NCBI RefSeq assembly: GCF_001465545.3
Contig: NZ_CP013480.3
Span: forward strand, 2,604,001-2,668,000
Length of the DNA stretch: 64,000 nt
Source: Pandoraea norimbergensis
GTDB taxonomy: Bacteria > Pseudomonadota > Gammaproteobacteria > Burkholderiales > Burkholderiaceae
Reading direction: 5' to 3'
The position numbers and the translations under genes are program-made. The notes beneath the pieces were generated by a model. The model had not been told where the DNA came from. It did not search any database and saw only the letters and a program-made list of their open reading frames with translations. This document shows positions 1-8,629 of this stretch, one piece after another (the first letter of the stretch is position 1; each line of letters starts with the position of its first letter).

Positions 1-155
1 CCGCTGCCCTGACCGACGCGCTTGCCGTCTTTACCGAACGTGTTGACGACCCAGACGCTGGGCGAGACCTTTTCGTAGAGCTTTTCGGCATCCAGAGCAA
101 GGGCCGGGACGCTGAGGGTGGCCGCGAGTGTTGCGGCGAAGAGACGGTTGAGCAT
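1..155 (-). CDS. Secreted trypsin-like serine protease, N-terminus only
   Basis: Only the first 51 codons are inside the window; the rest lies beyond the left edge. The ATG at 155 begins a clean Sec signal peptide (starts MLNRLFAATL, cleavage expected after an Ala-Leu-Ala near residue 20). The mature part opens with a segment EKLYEKVSPSVWVV and then GQGSG. That V-x-P-S-V followed by G-x-GSG pattern is typical of the first strands of trypsin-like/HtrA-type (S1C) proteases, but the catalytic His, Asp and Ser are all outside the window. It is transcribed away from the lipoprotein gene that starts at 414, so 156-413 should hold both promoters; I see no convincing named motif there. The family call rests on a short stretch and is inference. 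Confidence 0.6.
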   Translation of the reverse strand, partial: MLNRLFAATLAATLSVPALALDAEKLYEKVSPSVWVVNTFGKDGKRVGQGS

Positions 156-413
156 GTGCGAGAAGCGCCGTTCTGTGTCGGCTGTCAAAAAACTTGGGGT
201 CAGGCGTTCTCGCCAAACCCCGGTGGAATCGCGGCGCTCTGCATGGAGCGTCCCCCTGTGGCCTGTTTCATTGGTCTGGCCACGCCGGTGCGGCAGCAAT
301 TCCGTTCTTACAGAGCGCGCCCGGTTAGCGAAGTGTACCGAAACGCGAACGTGGCGGCAAAATGGCGCGCTGAGGTATGCTATGACGCACAAAAAAATAC
401 GTACACGACTGCG

Positions 414-1331
414 ATGAATACACCACAACACGGGGGATGGGGGCGCGTTGCCCTCTTGTCGTTCACCACGCTCGCCTTGAGCGGTTGCATCTCGCCAACC
501 ACTCAGATCACATCGGTTCGCGCGCCGGACTACAAGGCGCAGGTTCACCGGATCTTCGTGATTTACGACGGCCAGATGCGCTTCGGGGCCGACTTCGGCA
601 ATGGCTTCCGTCAGGAAGTGACGCAGCGGCTGGCGTCTTGCGATATCGAGTCGCAGTTCGGTCTGGTCCAGACATTGATGCTCGACACGCGCGGCGTGCA
701 GCGCGAGATCGACAATTTCCGCCCGGATGTGGTGTTGCGCGTTCGCCCCAACGGGGGCGTCGTGCAGGGAAACTTGCCGATACGCGTGGACTTCGTGGCC
801 GACATGGCCGACAACGCCACCGACGCGTCGGTCTGGCGTGGCGTGTTTCAGGTGCACCACGTCGGCACGCTGTACGTGTCGTACTTCGAACGCGGCGGCG
901 TGTTTGCGACGGATCTGATCAACCGGCTCATCACCGACGGGATGATCAACAATTGCCCGATTCTCCCGCTCGATCCGGGCAATCGGCTGCCAAGCCGGGG
1001 CACGATCACGATGTCACCAAAGGCTGCGACACCGGTGGCGCCCGCGGTACCCGCTTCGCCTGCGTCACCTGCATCACCCACGGTACCGGCCAAGCCGTCG
1101 GGGACATTGCCGCAAACGCCGTCGCAATCGGCCAAATCACTGCCACCGATCGCGAACGGGGTCCCGGCGTCGCCCGCCGCGCCGGGTACCGTCCCCAGTA
1201 CACCAAGCACGCAGGCGAGTCAGGCAAAGCCGGAAGCTCCGCCGCCGCCTCTCACCGGCGACGCGGTTTATCGGCCCAAGCGCTCGGTGTCGCTCGATGA
1301 CCTGAACGGGTTGCTGCCGCCGGCTAAGTAG
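414..1331 (+). CDS. Lipoprotein with Pro/Ala-rich C-terminal tail, function unknown
   Basis: A 305-residue protein. I place the start at the ATG at 414 because it gives an ordinary lipoprotein signal: a hydrophobic stretch ending in the lipobox LSGC, with the lipidated Cys at residue 25. Longer readings upstream add only low-quality sequence. Residues 30-200 form a soluble domain (RIFVIYDGQMRFG, FRPDVVLRVRPNGG) that I do not recognise. Residues about 203-280 are low complexity, rich in Pro, Ala, Ser and Thr, followed by a short charged end. Such a tail could span periplasm or peptidoglycan, but that is inference. The gene converges on the TonB receptor gene. Confidence 0.8.
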   Translation: MNTPQHGGWGRVALLSFTTLALSGCISPTTQITSVRAPDYKAQVHRIFVIYDGQMRFGADFGNGFRQEVTQRLASCDIESQFGLVQTLMLDTRGVQREIDNFRPDVVLRVRPNGGVVQGNLPIRVDFVADMADNATDASVWRGVFQVHHVGTLYVSYFERGGVFATDLINRLITDGMINNCPILPLDPGNRLPSRGTITMSPKAATPVAPAVPASPASPASPTVPAKPSGTLPQTPSQSAKSLPPIANGVPASPAAPGTVPSTPSTQASQAKPEAPPPPLTGDAVYRPKRSVSLDDLNGLLPPAK

Positions 1332-1348
1332 CCTCGCCCGACGACATC

Positions 1349-1395
1349 CGCCGCCGTGTCGCCCGCTCACGAAAAGCGAAGCGACAGCGGTGGCG
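1349..1395. terminator. Imperfect hairpin between convergent genes
   Basis: CGCCGCCGTGTCGC (1349-1362) pairs, with one mismatch and one bulge, with GCGACAGCGGTGGCG (1381-1395). It lies between the convergent stops at 1331 and 1402. There is no U-run, so it may slow or end transcription only with help, or simply protect transcript ends. Confidence 0.4.
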
Positions 1396-1401
1396 TCACA
1401 C

Positions 1402-3603
1402 TCAGAACGGCTTCGACATTGCGAGATAGAACGTGCGGCGCGGCCCGAACTGCGGCGCGCCTACGCCGATTCCCGTGCCGTCGCGCAGCTCATACACACG
1501 GTCGAACAGATTGATGACCGAGAACTTCGCGTCGAACCGGCCCAGACCGGGCAGGTCGATCTTCTGGCCCACGCCAAGGTTGACCTGAAAATACGCCGGC
1601 AGGTGCCCCGTGTTCGCAAAGCCGCTACGCAGGCCCGAGCCGAACAGAACATCGGTCGACAACAGGGTCTTGCCCCATTGGTACGACGCACCGGCTGACG
1701 CCGTCAGTTGCTGGTCGTGATCCAGATGCACCCAGTGGCTGTTGATGTAGGCAAGCTCGTCGGCGTCGAAGTTGAACTGCCCCGTCTCGATGCCTTCACC
1801 CATCGCGCGCGACACCGACACATTCAGATACGCCCCCACGTTGCCCTGACGGAAGTTGACCGTGCCTTCCAGTCCGTACACGCGCCCCTTGTCGTAATTG
1901 AACGTCGAATAGATCAGCGCATTGCCGAACTGCCCTTCGTCCTGAAGATGACGCACGTGCCGGTAGTAAGCATCGAGCCCCACGGTGATCGACGACGTCA
2001 ACTGATGCGAAATCCCCAGATCGAAATAGTCCGAGCGCTCCGCCTTGACGGCCGTGTTGGCATCGGACGGCAGCGCATTGGTCGTATTCAGGAATTTGGC
2101 GACTGACGTCGTATCGATCTTCTCGGTGGCCGGCGGCGTGAAGTAGCGGGCATAGCCGGCATGCACCCGGGTGCGGTTCGACAAGTCGTACGTCAGACCC
2201 AGACGCGGCGAGAGCTGCCCCTCGTCGGTGACCGTGTTGACGTGGTCGTAGCGTGCGCCGTAGTTGATCGTCAGGCGCTCGGTGGCTTTCCACTCGTCTT
2301 GCAGGTAGAGCCCGTACGTGGTGCCCCGATCGCTCGCGTTGTCCACGATGGTGAAGGGCGTGCCGCTCGATTGCTGGCCGTCCACTGCCGGAAACACGTT
2401 CGACGTGTTGTTCACGCTGAACTGTTCCTGCTGCACGAACAGACCGAAGCGCAGCGTGTGGCGATCGTTGAGCTTGTAGCTGCTGTCGGCCTGCACGCCG
2501 TAGGCTTCATTGCGCCGGGTGATGTCGGATGCGACGCCGTTGTAGGCCAGATCGCCGAGCGGGTCGGGTGTGTAATCGACACGGGTCGTGCGATGGAACA
2601 GCGAAATCTGTGTGTCCAATTGCGGCGACAGATGGCTCTGCCACGACAACACCTGAAAGTCGTTACGTTCCTGCTGATGGGCGTTCAGGCTGGCTGAGTC
2701 GGGGATCACGCCATTGTCGAGCGTGTATGACGGTGCGACGCCCGGCAGGTTGGGAATCTGGAAACGGTTGTTGGCCGTGCCGAACATGAACGACACGCGG
2801 TTATCGGCGTTGAGCAGATACGACATCATGCCGAACGCGTTGGTCTGGTTCGTGTGATCGTGAATGGCGTTGCGATCGCCGGTTGGGTTCTCGATGCCGA
2901 GATCGTTGGCCGACACGCGGGCGCTGAAGTAGTAGGACAGCGCGCCTTTCGTGCCGTAAAGCTGGGTGTTGACCTCGCGGTCGGCATGACTGCCGAAGAC
3001 GACGCCGACTTCACCGCCAAAGGCCTTGGGCGGCTCGCCGCTGTCGGCCGCCTCACCGGGGGAGCCCTTCGTGTGGATATCGACAATGCCCGCCGTGCGG
3101 TAGCCGAACTGGGCCGGTAGCGCGCCCGTAATCAGGTTGATCTGCGACGCAATGCGGGCATCGATCGCCTGACCGAAGCCACTGATCGCCTCGGGAATGA
3201 TCACGCCGTCGATCCGGTACTGCAAGTTGGCGTGGTCGCCTCGCACGTGAAGTTGCCCGTAGGAGTCTTGCACCACGCCGGGCGCTTGTAGCAAGACTTG
3301 GTTGAGCGGTGTATTTGCGCCCAGCGGCAGCGTCTCAATATCGGTGCGGTCGAAGTTGTAGACCGAACTGCCCGTGTCGGGGGAGAGCGCGTTGCGCGCG
3401 GCATCGAGCCGCTTGGCCGAAATCGTGGTGCCGGACAGCGAGGCGTCGGGGGCGTTCGTGGCCGTGTCGTTGCTGGCGGGCGGCGGCGTGCTTTGCGCGT
3501 GAACGTTGACGACGAAGGCCGAGGCTGCTGCGGCAGCAATGGCGTGGCGAGTGAGCGCGGCGAACCGCGCGCTTCTGAAGCTGGTTCCGGAGTTGGCAGA
3601 CAT
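1402..3603 (-). CDS. TonB-dependent outer-membrane receptor
   Basis: A 733-residue protein with a Sec signal peptide (to about residue 36), a TonB-box-like segment near residue 58 (TTISAKRLD), a plug domain (about 65-190, including LNQVLLQAPGVVQDSYGQLH and RGDHANLQYRIDG) and a long beta-barrel ending in a terminal Phe, as outer-membrane proteins usually do. The start at 3603 has AGGA about nine bases upstream. The protein should import a scarce ligand using TonB energy; the ligand cannot be read from the sequence. It lies 87 bases downstream of a small DUF2946-like gene on the same strand, and both sit behind the tandem palindrome at 4158-4186, so metal-dependent control is plausible. Confidence 0.9.
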   Translation of the reverse strand: MSANSGTSFRSARFAALTRHAIAAAAASAFVVNVHAQSTPPPASNDTATNAPDASLSGTTISAKRLDAARNALSPDTGSSVYNFDRTDIETLPLGANTPLNQVLLQAPGVVQDSYGQLHVRGDHANLQYRIDGVIIPEAISGFGQAIDARIASQINLITGALPAQFGYRTAGIVDIHTKGSPGEAADSGEPPKAFGGEVGVVFGSHADREVNTQLYGTKGALSYYFSARVSANDLGIENPTGDRNAIHDHTNQTNAFGMMSYLLNADNRVSFMFGTANNRFQIPNLPGVAPSYTLDNGVIPDSASLNAHQQERNDFQVLSWQSHLSPQLDTQISLFHRTTRVDYTPDPLGDLAYNGVASDITRRNEAYGVQADSSYKLNDRHTLRFGLFVQQEQFSVNNTSNVFPAVDGQQSSGTPFTIVDNASDRGTTYGLYLQDEWKATERLTINYGARYDHVNTVTDEGQLSPRLGLTYDLSNRTRVHAGYARYFTPPATEKIDTTSVAKFLNTTNALPSDANTAVKAERSDYFDLGISHQLTSSITVGLDAYYRHVRHLQDEGQFGNALIYSTFNYDKGRVYGLEGTVNFRQGNVGAYLNVSVSRAMGEGIETGQFNFDADELAYINSHWVHLDHDQQLTASAGASYQWGKTLLSTDVLFGSGLRSGFANTGHLPAYFQVNLGVGQKIDLPGLGRFDAKFSVINLFDRVYELRDGTGIGVGAPQFGPRRTFYLAMSKPF

Positions 3604-3690
3604 GCCGATCCTCAGTGTGCGTGACGTGTGGACGCCGTGTGGTCGAACGCGGGCTACCGAAGCGTTATCGACGACGGCGAATCTTATGGT

Positions 3691-4083
3691 TCAGGCGAAC
3701 AACACTGAGAAGGCGGGCGGGTCGCGGTTACGGGTGGGACCCGGAGAGATCCAACGCACGCGCACGGGCGGCGCTGGCGGGTAGTGCCACTCGCGCACCG
3801 CGGCAATCTGCGCGATGACAGGAAGGCTGGTCAGCGCAACATCGACGGCGATGAGTGCAAGACATTCCTCACAGACACCATCGTCGTGCTGGCTGGCGTG
3901 CTGATCGGTGCGTGGCGTATCGACGCTGGTTTCGAATGCACCGTCGAGCGCATTGTCTAGCTGAGCGCGCGCCGCGCTGATGCCCAGCGCCACGGCCGTG
4001 TGCGCGACGATATGGCGTGCGAGCGCGGCCTGCGAGACGAGCAGGCAAACGACAAGCCATAGGGGAAGCCAGCGGCGAAACAT
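3691..4083 (-). CDS. Small DUF2946-like membrane/periplasmic protein
   Basis: About 130 residues from the ATG at 4083 (MFRRWLPLWL...), which begins with one hydrophobic segment. A longer reading from a TTG at 4161 would run into the operator and is unlikely. A CEECLALIA motif and His-rich neighbourhood (HASQHDDGVCEEC) recall DUF2946 proteins, which are often found next to TonB-dependent receptors and are suspected of metal roles. The family assignment is by general pattern only. It probably forms a two-gene operon with the receptor downstream. No clear ribosome-binding site is visible. Confidence 0.55.
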   Translation of the reverse strand: MFRRWLPLWLVVCLLVSQAALARHIVAHTAVALGISAARAQLDNALDGAFETSVDTPRTDQHASQHDDGVCEECLALIAVDVALTSLPVIAQIAAVREWHYPPAPPVRVRWISPGPTRNRDPPAFSVLFA

Positions 4084-4157
4084 GGGGCCGGAGCGCGCAA
4101 TCGAAAACGAAGACGGTGACAGAAAGGTGCTGCCCCAAAAGGGATGCACGAGATAAT

Positions 4158-4186
4158 GCAACTCAATTGCAATGCAACTGAGTTGC
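4158..4186. promoter_or_regulatory. Tandem 13-bp palindromic operator (metalloregulator-like)
   Basis: Two copies of GCAACT-N-AGTTGC lie 16 bp apart: 4158-4170 (one mismatch) and 4174-4186 (perfect). They are about 75 bp upstream of the small gene that precedes the TonB receptor. The spacing of one and a half turns and the AT-rich flanks suit a dimeric repressor of the Fur superfamily, but the sequence is not a textbook Fur or Zur box. Confidence 0.5.
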
Positions 4187-4244
4187 GAATTCTGTCACAC
4201 TCGCGCCGGCTTTGCCAAGCGGAAAGCCGTTTTATCGTGGCGTG

Positions 4245-5225
4245 TCAGCCGATGGCGTTGGGCAGTGTCGCGTCCGCGACACGGATCGGGCGGGGGATGA
4301 GCTTGAGTTGCAGGAACGTGTCGGCGATGCGCTGTTGTGCCTCCAGCACCGGTTTCGAGACGGGTTTGTAGATGTGGGCGTAGTGCCGCAGTCCCTTCTC
4401 GATGATCTTCGCGTCCAGCCCCTGAATGGGGGCAAGCTTGGCGGCCGCGCCGGCGTAGTCCGCGCGAATCTGCTGACCGGTTTCGCTTAACGAGTCGAGC
4501 GTGGCCTTGATGACATCGGCACGCTTCTCGGCAAAGGTCCGCTGGCTGAGGAAGAACTGATGGTGATCGGCGGCCCCTTCGGCATTGGCCAGCAAGCGCA
4601 CGGGGCTTTGTTCGAGCACGGCGGAGAAGAACGGGTCCCAGATGGCCCACGCGTCGACCGAGCCCCGCTCAAGCGCGGCGCGGGCGTCGGCCGGTGCGAG
4701 ATAGACCGGCTCGATGTCGCCGAAGTCGAGTCCATGTTTGCGCAGCAGGGCGATGATGAACCAATGGACATCCGAGCCCTTGTTAAACGCGACCTTGCGG
4801 CCTTTGAGATCGGCAACAGTCTTGATCGGCGAGGTGTTGGCGACGACGACGCCCTCGGCCAGCGGCGTCGGAATCTCATAGGCGCTGTAGACGAAGTCGG
4901 CCCCGGCGGCTTGCGCAAACACCGGCGGCGCTTCTCCCACGTAACCGAAGTCGATCGCGCCGACGTTCAGGCCTTCGAGCAATTGTGGCCCGGCGGCAAA
5001 CTCGGCCCACGTTACCTGCACGCCCAACGGGCGCAGTTTGGCTTCCAGCGAACCGTTTGCCTTGGCGAGCACCAGCGTGCTCGCCGCCTTCTGATAGCCG
5101 ATACGGAACTTGCCCGCTTCGAAGGCGGCGCGTGCCGGCAAGGCTAAGGAAGCGGTGCCGGCCGCAGCGCATGCGCCGAGCAGCGTAAGAAATTGTCGAC
5201 GAGTCGGATTGCCGGAGTGCGCCAT
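4245..5225 (-). CDS. Aliphatic sulfonate-type ABC transporter substrate-binding protein
   Basis: A 326-residue SsuA-like periplasmic binding protein. The chosen ATG at 5225 puts a twin-arginine signal at the N-terminus (TRRQFLTLLG, Arg at 9 and 10) ending near AARA-type residues; an upstream extension has no signal character. The mature protein starts FRIGYQKAASTLVLAKANGSLE, followed by GAIDFGYVGEAPPVFAQAAG, both typical of the SsuA/NMT1 family, and VADLKGRKVAFNKGSDVH. Its partner permease and ATPase are not adjacent. It might share the transporter at 20166-22607, or be an orphan. The exact ligand (sulfonate, taurine, nitrate-like) is inference. Confidence 0.85.
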   Translation of the reverse strand: MAHSGNPTRRQFLTLLGACAAAGTASLALPARAAFEAGKFRIGYQKAASTLVLAKANGSLEAKLRPLGVQVTWAEFAAGPQLLEGLNVGAIDFGYVGEAPPVFAQAAGADFVYSAYEIPTPLAEGVVVANTSPIKTVADLKGRKVAFNKGSDVHWFIIALLRKHGLDFGDIEPVYLAPADARAALERGSVDAWAIWDPFFSAVLEQSPVRLLANAEGAADHHQFFLSQRTFAEKRADVIKATLDSLSETGQQIRADYAGAAAKLAPIQGLDAKIIEKGLRHYAHIYKPVSKPVLEAQQRIADTFLQLKLIPRPIRVADATLPNAIG

Positions 5226-5313
5226 TTGCGTTGCCCGTATCAGAAGAGACTGTGGACGTCCGATTATCCATACCGGTCTCGCACGGGCAACGAAGCGATA
5301 GTGCTTTAGATAT

Positions 5314-6936
5314 TCAGCGCTGCGGCGCAATGTAGGCAACGCACATCGTCACCGGTTCTGCGCCGCCGTGATACGAGAAAGGGACGGTCTCGTACGCGTC
5401 GATTTCCAGATTCGGCCACTGCATGAGTGTCTTGCCGAAACCGGCCCTGCGGCACGGCCGACCCGGGTGGCCCAGCAGCATCGCCCCATGAGCGCGCACC
5501 TGCGCCTCGTCGATATCCTTCGTGTAGATGTTGGGCCGGTGTTCGGGCGACCAACGCATCAGCAGATGCGGATTGCCCGGAGCATAGAACGTCACCCACT
5601 TGGCGACATTGTCATGGCCGACGTAGCGTAGTGGCGTGTGATAACGCGTCTGCCAGCGCTGTTCCAATGCGAGACTTGCGGTCTTCAGCCCCACGAATTT
5701 CTGCCCGGCATTCCGGATATTGGCGCTCAAGAATACCGAGTAACCCGCGAGCACCAGCACGCCGGCGACCGGCAGCCAGCGCGTGGTTTTCCATAAGCGT
5801 GCGTTCATGCCGGGCCACACACACGCGACCAGCAGCGCTGGCGCGGGCACGGCAAACGGTTGCAGCCATTCGGAGATGCGGCCGCCTTCGTGCCATGTGA
5901 AGTAGAGCAGGATCGGCACCAGCGGCGGCAGCAACACGCATGCGGCGATGGCGACGGGGGCACAGGCGGGGCCCGTCGTGTTCTGCACATCGTATGGCGC
6001 TCGCCAAGGCCACGTCAGACGGCCGCCCGTCAAACGCACGATCAGCGCAAGCACGATCAGCGGATAAAACGCGCTCAGCGCTCCGCACAGCGCACGCGAG
6101 TTCAGGCGTGGCTTGATCTGATCGTCGACCCAGCGAAACGCGGCGAAGTCGTGTTGCACCAGCCAGACGATATTCGGCAAGACGATCACTGTGAAGAGCG
6201 CAAGGCCCAGCAAAAACGCCGGATGCCGGTAGTGGCGGCGTGTCTGCGGCGTCCAGAGCGTGACGATGAACATCGTGCCGAGCAGCGCAAATGTCGAGTA
6301 TTTCGTCATCGCAGCCAGACCGGCGACGACGGCAAAGGCTGGCCAGAGGCGCGGCGTGTCGAACAACGCCCGGATGAACAGCCACAGCATCCACGGCCAG
6401 AGCATGACCAGCAGAAAGTTGTCGTTGTACGGGAGGATGTCGATGTTGACGGCCCCCGAGACATGCAGGGTCAACATGGCGAGCCATGCGAGACGACGGC
6501 TGCCCGACAGCCTGTGCGCAAGGTGCCAGACACCGAGCATGCCGATGGCGACGCCCGCGAAATGCGACGCGTACCAATAGAGACTCAGGGCATTGCCTTC
6601 CAGTCCCAGCGCGGGCCACATTGAGAGGCCGACAAGCCACGGATTCTTGGGCGTGCCCCATTCGGCATTGCGTGCCCAATTGAACGCTTCGACGGCGTCG
6701 AAGGGCACCGTGGGGTCGAGCATCGCGCTGACCAGCGACCAGATCACGGCATAGAACGCAACGTAAGCGGCGGGCGATCTTATGGCCGCAGCAGCGAATC
6801 GTCTGATGCGACTCGGGCGGGCGGCCATTTGCCGGGGGCGTGACGACAGATCGGCAATGCCTCCCGACGCAAAGCCGGCAGCCATCGAGGCCGAAGGGAA
6901 CGCAGGTTCCGAAGCGGAGATTTGGGTTTTTCGCAT
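5314..6936 (-). CDS. GT39-family membrane glycosyltransferase (ArnT/PMT-like)
   Basis: A 540-residue multi-pass inner-membrane protein. After a hydrophilic N-terminus the first membrane segment (YVAFYAVIWSLVS) leads into the loop PFDAVEAFNWA, whose acidic residues (Asp80, Glu83) match the catalytic DE position of ArnT/PMT-type glycosyltransferases. About ten further membrane segments follow, and the C-terminal third is periplasmic-like. Such enzymes move a sugar from a polyprenyl-phosphate donor to lipid A, protein or glycan in the periplasm; the acceptor is unknown. There is no neighbouring sugar-synthesis gene, so it stands alone. Start could be a little downstream (Met at residue 18). Confidence 0.8.
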   Translation of the reverse strand: MRKTQISASEPAFPSASMAAGFASGGIADLSSRPRQMAARPSRIRRFAAAAIRSPAAYVAFYAVIWSLVSAMLDPTVPFDAVEAFNWARNAEWGTPKNPWLVGLSMWPALGLEGNALSLYWYASHFAGVAIGMLGVWHLAHRLSGSRRLAWLAMLTLHVSGAVNIDILPYNDNFLLVMLWPWMLWLFIRALFDTPRLWPAFAVVAGLAAMTKYSTFALLGTMFIVTLWTPQTRRHYRHPAFLLGLALFTVIVLPNIVWLVQHDFAAFRWVDDQIKPRLNSRALCGALSAFYPLIVLALIVRLTGGRLTWPWRAPYDVQNTTGPACAPVAIAACVLLPPLVPILLYFTWHEGGRISEWLQPFAVPAPALLVACVWPGMNARLWKTTRWLPVAGVLVLAGYSVFLSANIRNAGQKFVGLKTASLALEQRWQTRYHTPLRYVGHDNVAKWVTFYAPGNPHLLMRWSPEHRPNIYTKDIDEAQVRAHGAMLLGHPGRPCRRAGFGKTLMQWPNLEIDAYETVPFSYHGGAEPVTMCVAYIAPQR

Positions 6937-7086
6937 GGCCGCTTGGACTCCGCGCGCGAGAACCTGTTCGTGCAGTTATGTCGCAATCCGAACTAGATGC
7001 TTCGGATTAGGAGTGTCGAGAAGTGCCTTGTTCTAATTGGACTTTTTGGCGCTTCTCTTGCCGCATATTTGCCGTTTTCGCTCACG

Positions 7087-7102
7087 TTCGTTCACAAACG
7101 AA
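7087..7102. promoter_or_regulatory. Short inverted repeat in AT-rich gap
   Basis: TTCGTT-CACA-AACGAA lies in the 233-base gap between the glycosyltransferase start (6936) and the end of the gene at 7170. A related AAACGAA recurs a few bases on. The gap is notably AT-rich compared with its surroundings. It could be an operator; no known regulator is suggested. Confidence 0.25.
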
Positions 7103-7169
7103 AACACATCAAAACGAATGAAAACCAATGGAAACAATTCTGCGCCGCGTTTTGCCGCCCGTGTGGAAT

Positions 7170-7595
7170 TCAATGCGTATTGTTGGCGTCGACGAGGGCG
7201 TCGACCATCAGCGCAGGATTGACGAGCCGCACGCGCTGATCGACAAAGTAGCCCCCGCCTTCCTGATAGCGCAGGTACAGACGGCTGCACTCGCGGCAGC
7301 GGCACACTTGGCTTCGGTTGTAGGGGAAGTAACGCGGTGCGATCGGTGCATCGACCGCCCAGTACGACGTGCCGTTCGGATGAAACTCAGCGAACGTGGG
7401 TTCCTGCGTGTCGTTCGGCGCCATGAGTGTCGCGATGGGTTCCAACTGGGCATCGGGCAGCGAGTTGGGCAGGCTGGCCCAACCGTCGAGCGGGGTCCGG
7501 GTGCACGAGCAGGCGGCTGTCGCAGACGGGAGATTCGCTGCCGATTGGGCGAGCGTCAGCAACGCCGTGTAATCAAGGTAGGGTAGATCGCTCAT
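7170..7595 (-). CDS. Cys-rich conserved-looking protein of unknown function, ModE-box neighbour
   Basis: A 141-residue protein beginning MSDLPYLDYT at the ATG at 7595. It has no signal peptide or membrane segment, so it is probably cytoplasmic. Five cysteines fall in two groups, C29-x-C31 and C98-x-C100-x-x-C103 (CRCRECSRLYLRY), suggesting a bound metal or cluster. I do not recognise the family. It is transcribed divergently from the molybdate-type transporter and shares the 56-base intergenic region containing the ModE box, so its expression probably answers to molybdate or tungstate. A role in metal handling or as a molybdoenzyme accessory is a guess. Confidence 0.7.
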   Translation of the reverse strand: MSDLPYLDYTALLTLAQSAANLPSATAACSCTRTPLDGWASLPNSLPDAQLEPIATLMAPNDTQEPTFAEFHPNGTSYWAVDAPIAPRYFPYNRSQVCRCRECSRLYLRYQEGGGYFVDQRVRLVNPALMVDALVDANNTH

Positions 7596-7616
7596 CAAAA
7601 TCTAATATATGATATT

Positions 7617-7640
7617 CGTTATATAACAACTTATATAACG
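7617..7640. promoter_or_regulatory. ModE box (molybdate-responsive operator)
   Basis: A perfect inverted repeat: CGTTATATAA (7617-7626), CAAC, TTATATAACG (7631-7640). The CGTTATAT-N8-ATATAACG layout, 24 bp in total, matches the ModE operator known upstream of modABC in Escherichia coli. It ends just before the GGAG ribosome-binding site of the binding-protein gene and lies 22 bp from the divergent gene, so bound ModE should repress both. Confidence 0.88.
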
Positions 7641-7651
7641 GAGTTCCGGCT

Positions 7652-8614
7652 GTGAAGAAGAAGTGGTTTTCTGCGCGCGTCGTCGCGACGATGAAGCATA
7701 CCCTGTGTCTCACGGCGGCGGCACTGGCTGTCGCACATGCCAAGGCGGACGAGACGTTCCGTGTTGCGTACGCCGGGTCGATGGGTGTCGTGATGGACAA
7801 GGCCTTGGGGCCGGCGTTCGCGCAGCGCGAGCATGTCACGTTTCAGGGGCAAGGCGAGGGGGCTTACGGGCTGGCCCGTTTGCTGGCATCGGGTCGCTCG
7901 ACGGCCGATGTCTTCGTCTCGATCACCCCCGGGCCGATGGCAATCCTCAAGGACGCGGGGTTGATCGACGAGGCGGTGCCGGTCGCCAGCACGCGCATGG
8001 TGATCGCGTACAACCCGAAGGGCCGCTTTGGTGAGGCGCTGCGGCTTGCCGGCAGCGACGCTGCGCACCCGGCTTGGTGGAAGGTGTTGCAGACACCGGG
8101 TCTGCGCTTCGGCCGGACCGACCCCGCGACCGATCCGCAAGGTCAGAACATCGTCTTCACGTTGATGCTCGCGCAAAAGTATTACGACCAGCCGGGGCTT
8201 GCCCAATCGGTGCTTGGCGATATCCGCAATCCGCAGCAGGTGTTCGGTGAGGGCGGTCTGCTCACGCGGCTGGAAGCCGGGCAGGTCGATGCCGCCTCGG
8301 GCTATGAGAGTGCTACGCGCTCGGCCAAGCTGCCCTACATCGCGCTGCCCGACGAGATCAATCTGAGCAACCCCACGTTTGCCAAGGCCTGGTACGACAC
8401 AGTCGATTTCTCACTGCCCGGTGCCGATGGCAAGACCAAGACCGTACGTCCGCAACCGCTCGTGTTCTACGCCGCCAAGCTGAAGAATTCGCCGCACCCC
8501 GAGGCCGCTGAGCGATTCATCACGTTCATGACATCGACACAAGGCCAGCAATTGTTTGATGCGAATGGATATGGCAAGCCGAAGGGCGACGCGCTGTACC
8601 CGCAGCACAACTAA
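7652..8614 (+). CDS. Molybdate/tungstate-type ABC substrate-binding protein
   Basis: 320 residues from a GTG at 7652 preceded by GGAG eight bases upstream; an ATG at 7691 (MKHTLCLTAAALAVAHAKA) gives a tighter signal peptide and is the alternative start. The mature domain FRVAYAGSMGVVMDKALGPAF, then SRSTADVFVSITPGPM-like and FGRTDPATDPQGQN segments, is typical of ModA/WtpA-type oxyanion-binding proteins. The ModE box directly in front supports molybdate or tungstate as ligand. It forms an operon with the permease that starts 15 bases downstream. No ATPase gene follows. Confidence 0.85.
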   Translation: MKKKWFSARVVATMKHTLCLTAAALAVAHAKADETFRVAYAGSMGVVMDKALGPAFAQREHVTFQGQGEGAYGLARLLASGRSTADVFVSITPGPMAILKDAGLIDEAVPVASTRMVIAYNPKGRFGEALRLAGSDAAHPAWWKVLQTPGLRFGRTDPATDPQGQNIVFTLMLAQKYYDQPGLAQSVLGDIRNPQQVFGEGGLLTRLEAGQVDAASGYESATRSAKLPYIALPDEINLSNPTFAKAWYDTVDFSLPGADGKTKTVRPQPLVFYAAKLKNSPHPEAAERFITFMTSTQGQQLFDANGYGKPKGDALYPQHN

Positions 8615-8629
8615 GCGGCGTACAAACAC

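Noticed and set aside
156..413. N-terminal extension of the lipoprotein to position 156
   Set aside because: The extension lacks a signal and reads as random sequence; the start at 414 gives a proper lipobox.
4084..4161. Earlier TTG start for the DUF2946-like gene
   Set aside because: It would overlap the tandem operator and adds residues without signal character; the ATG at 4083 is preferred.
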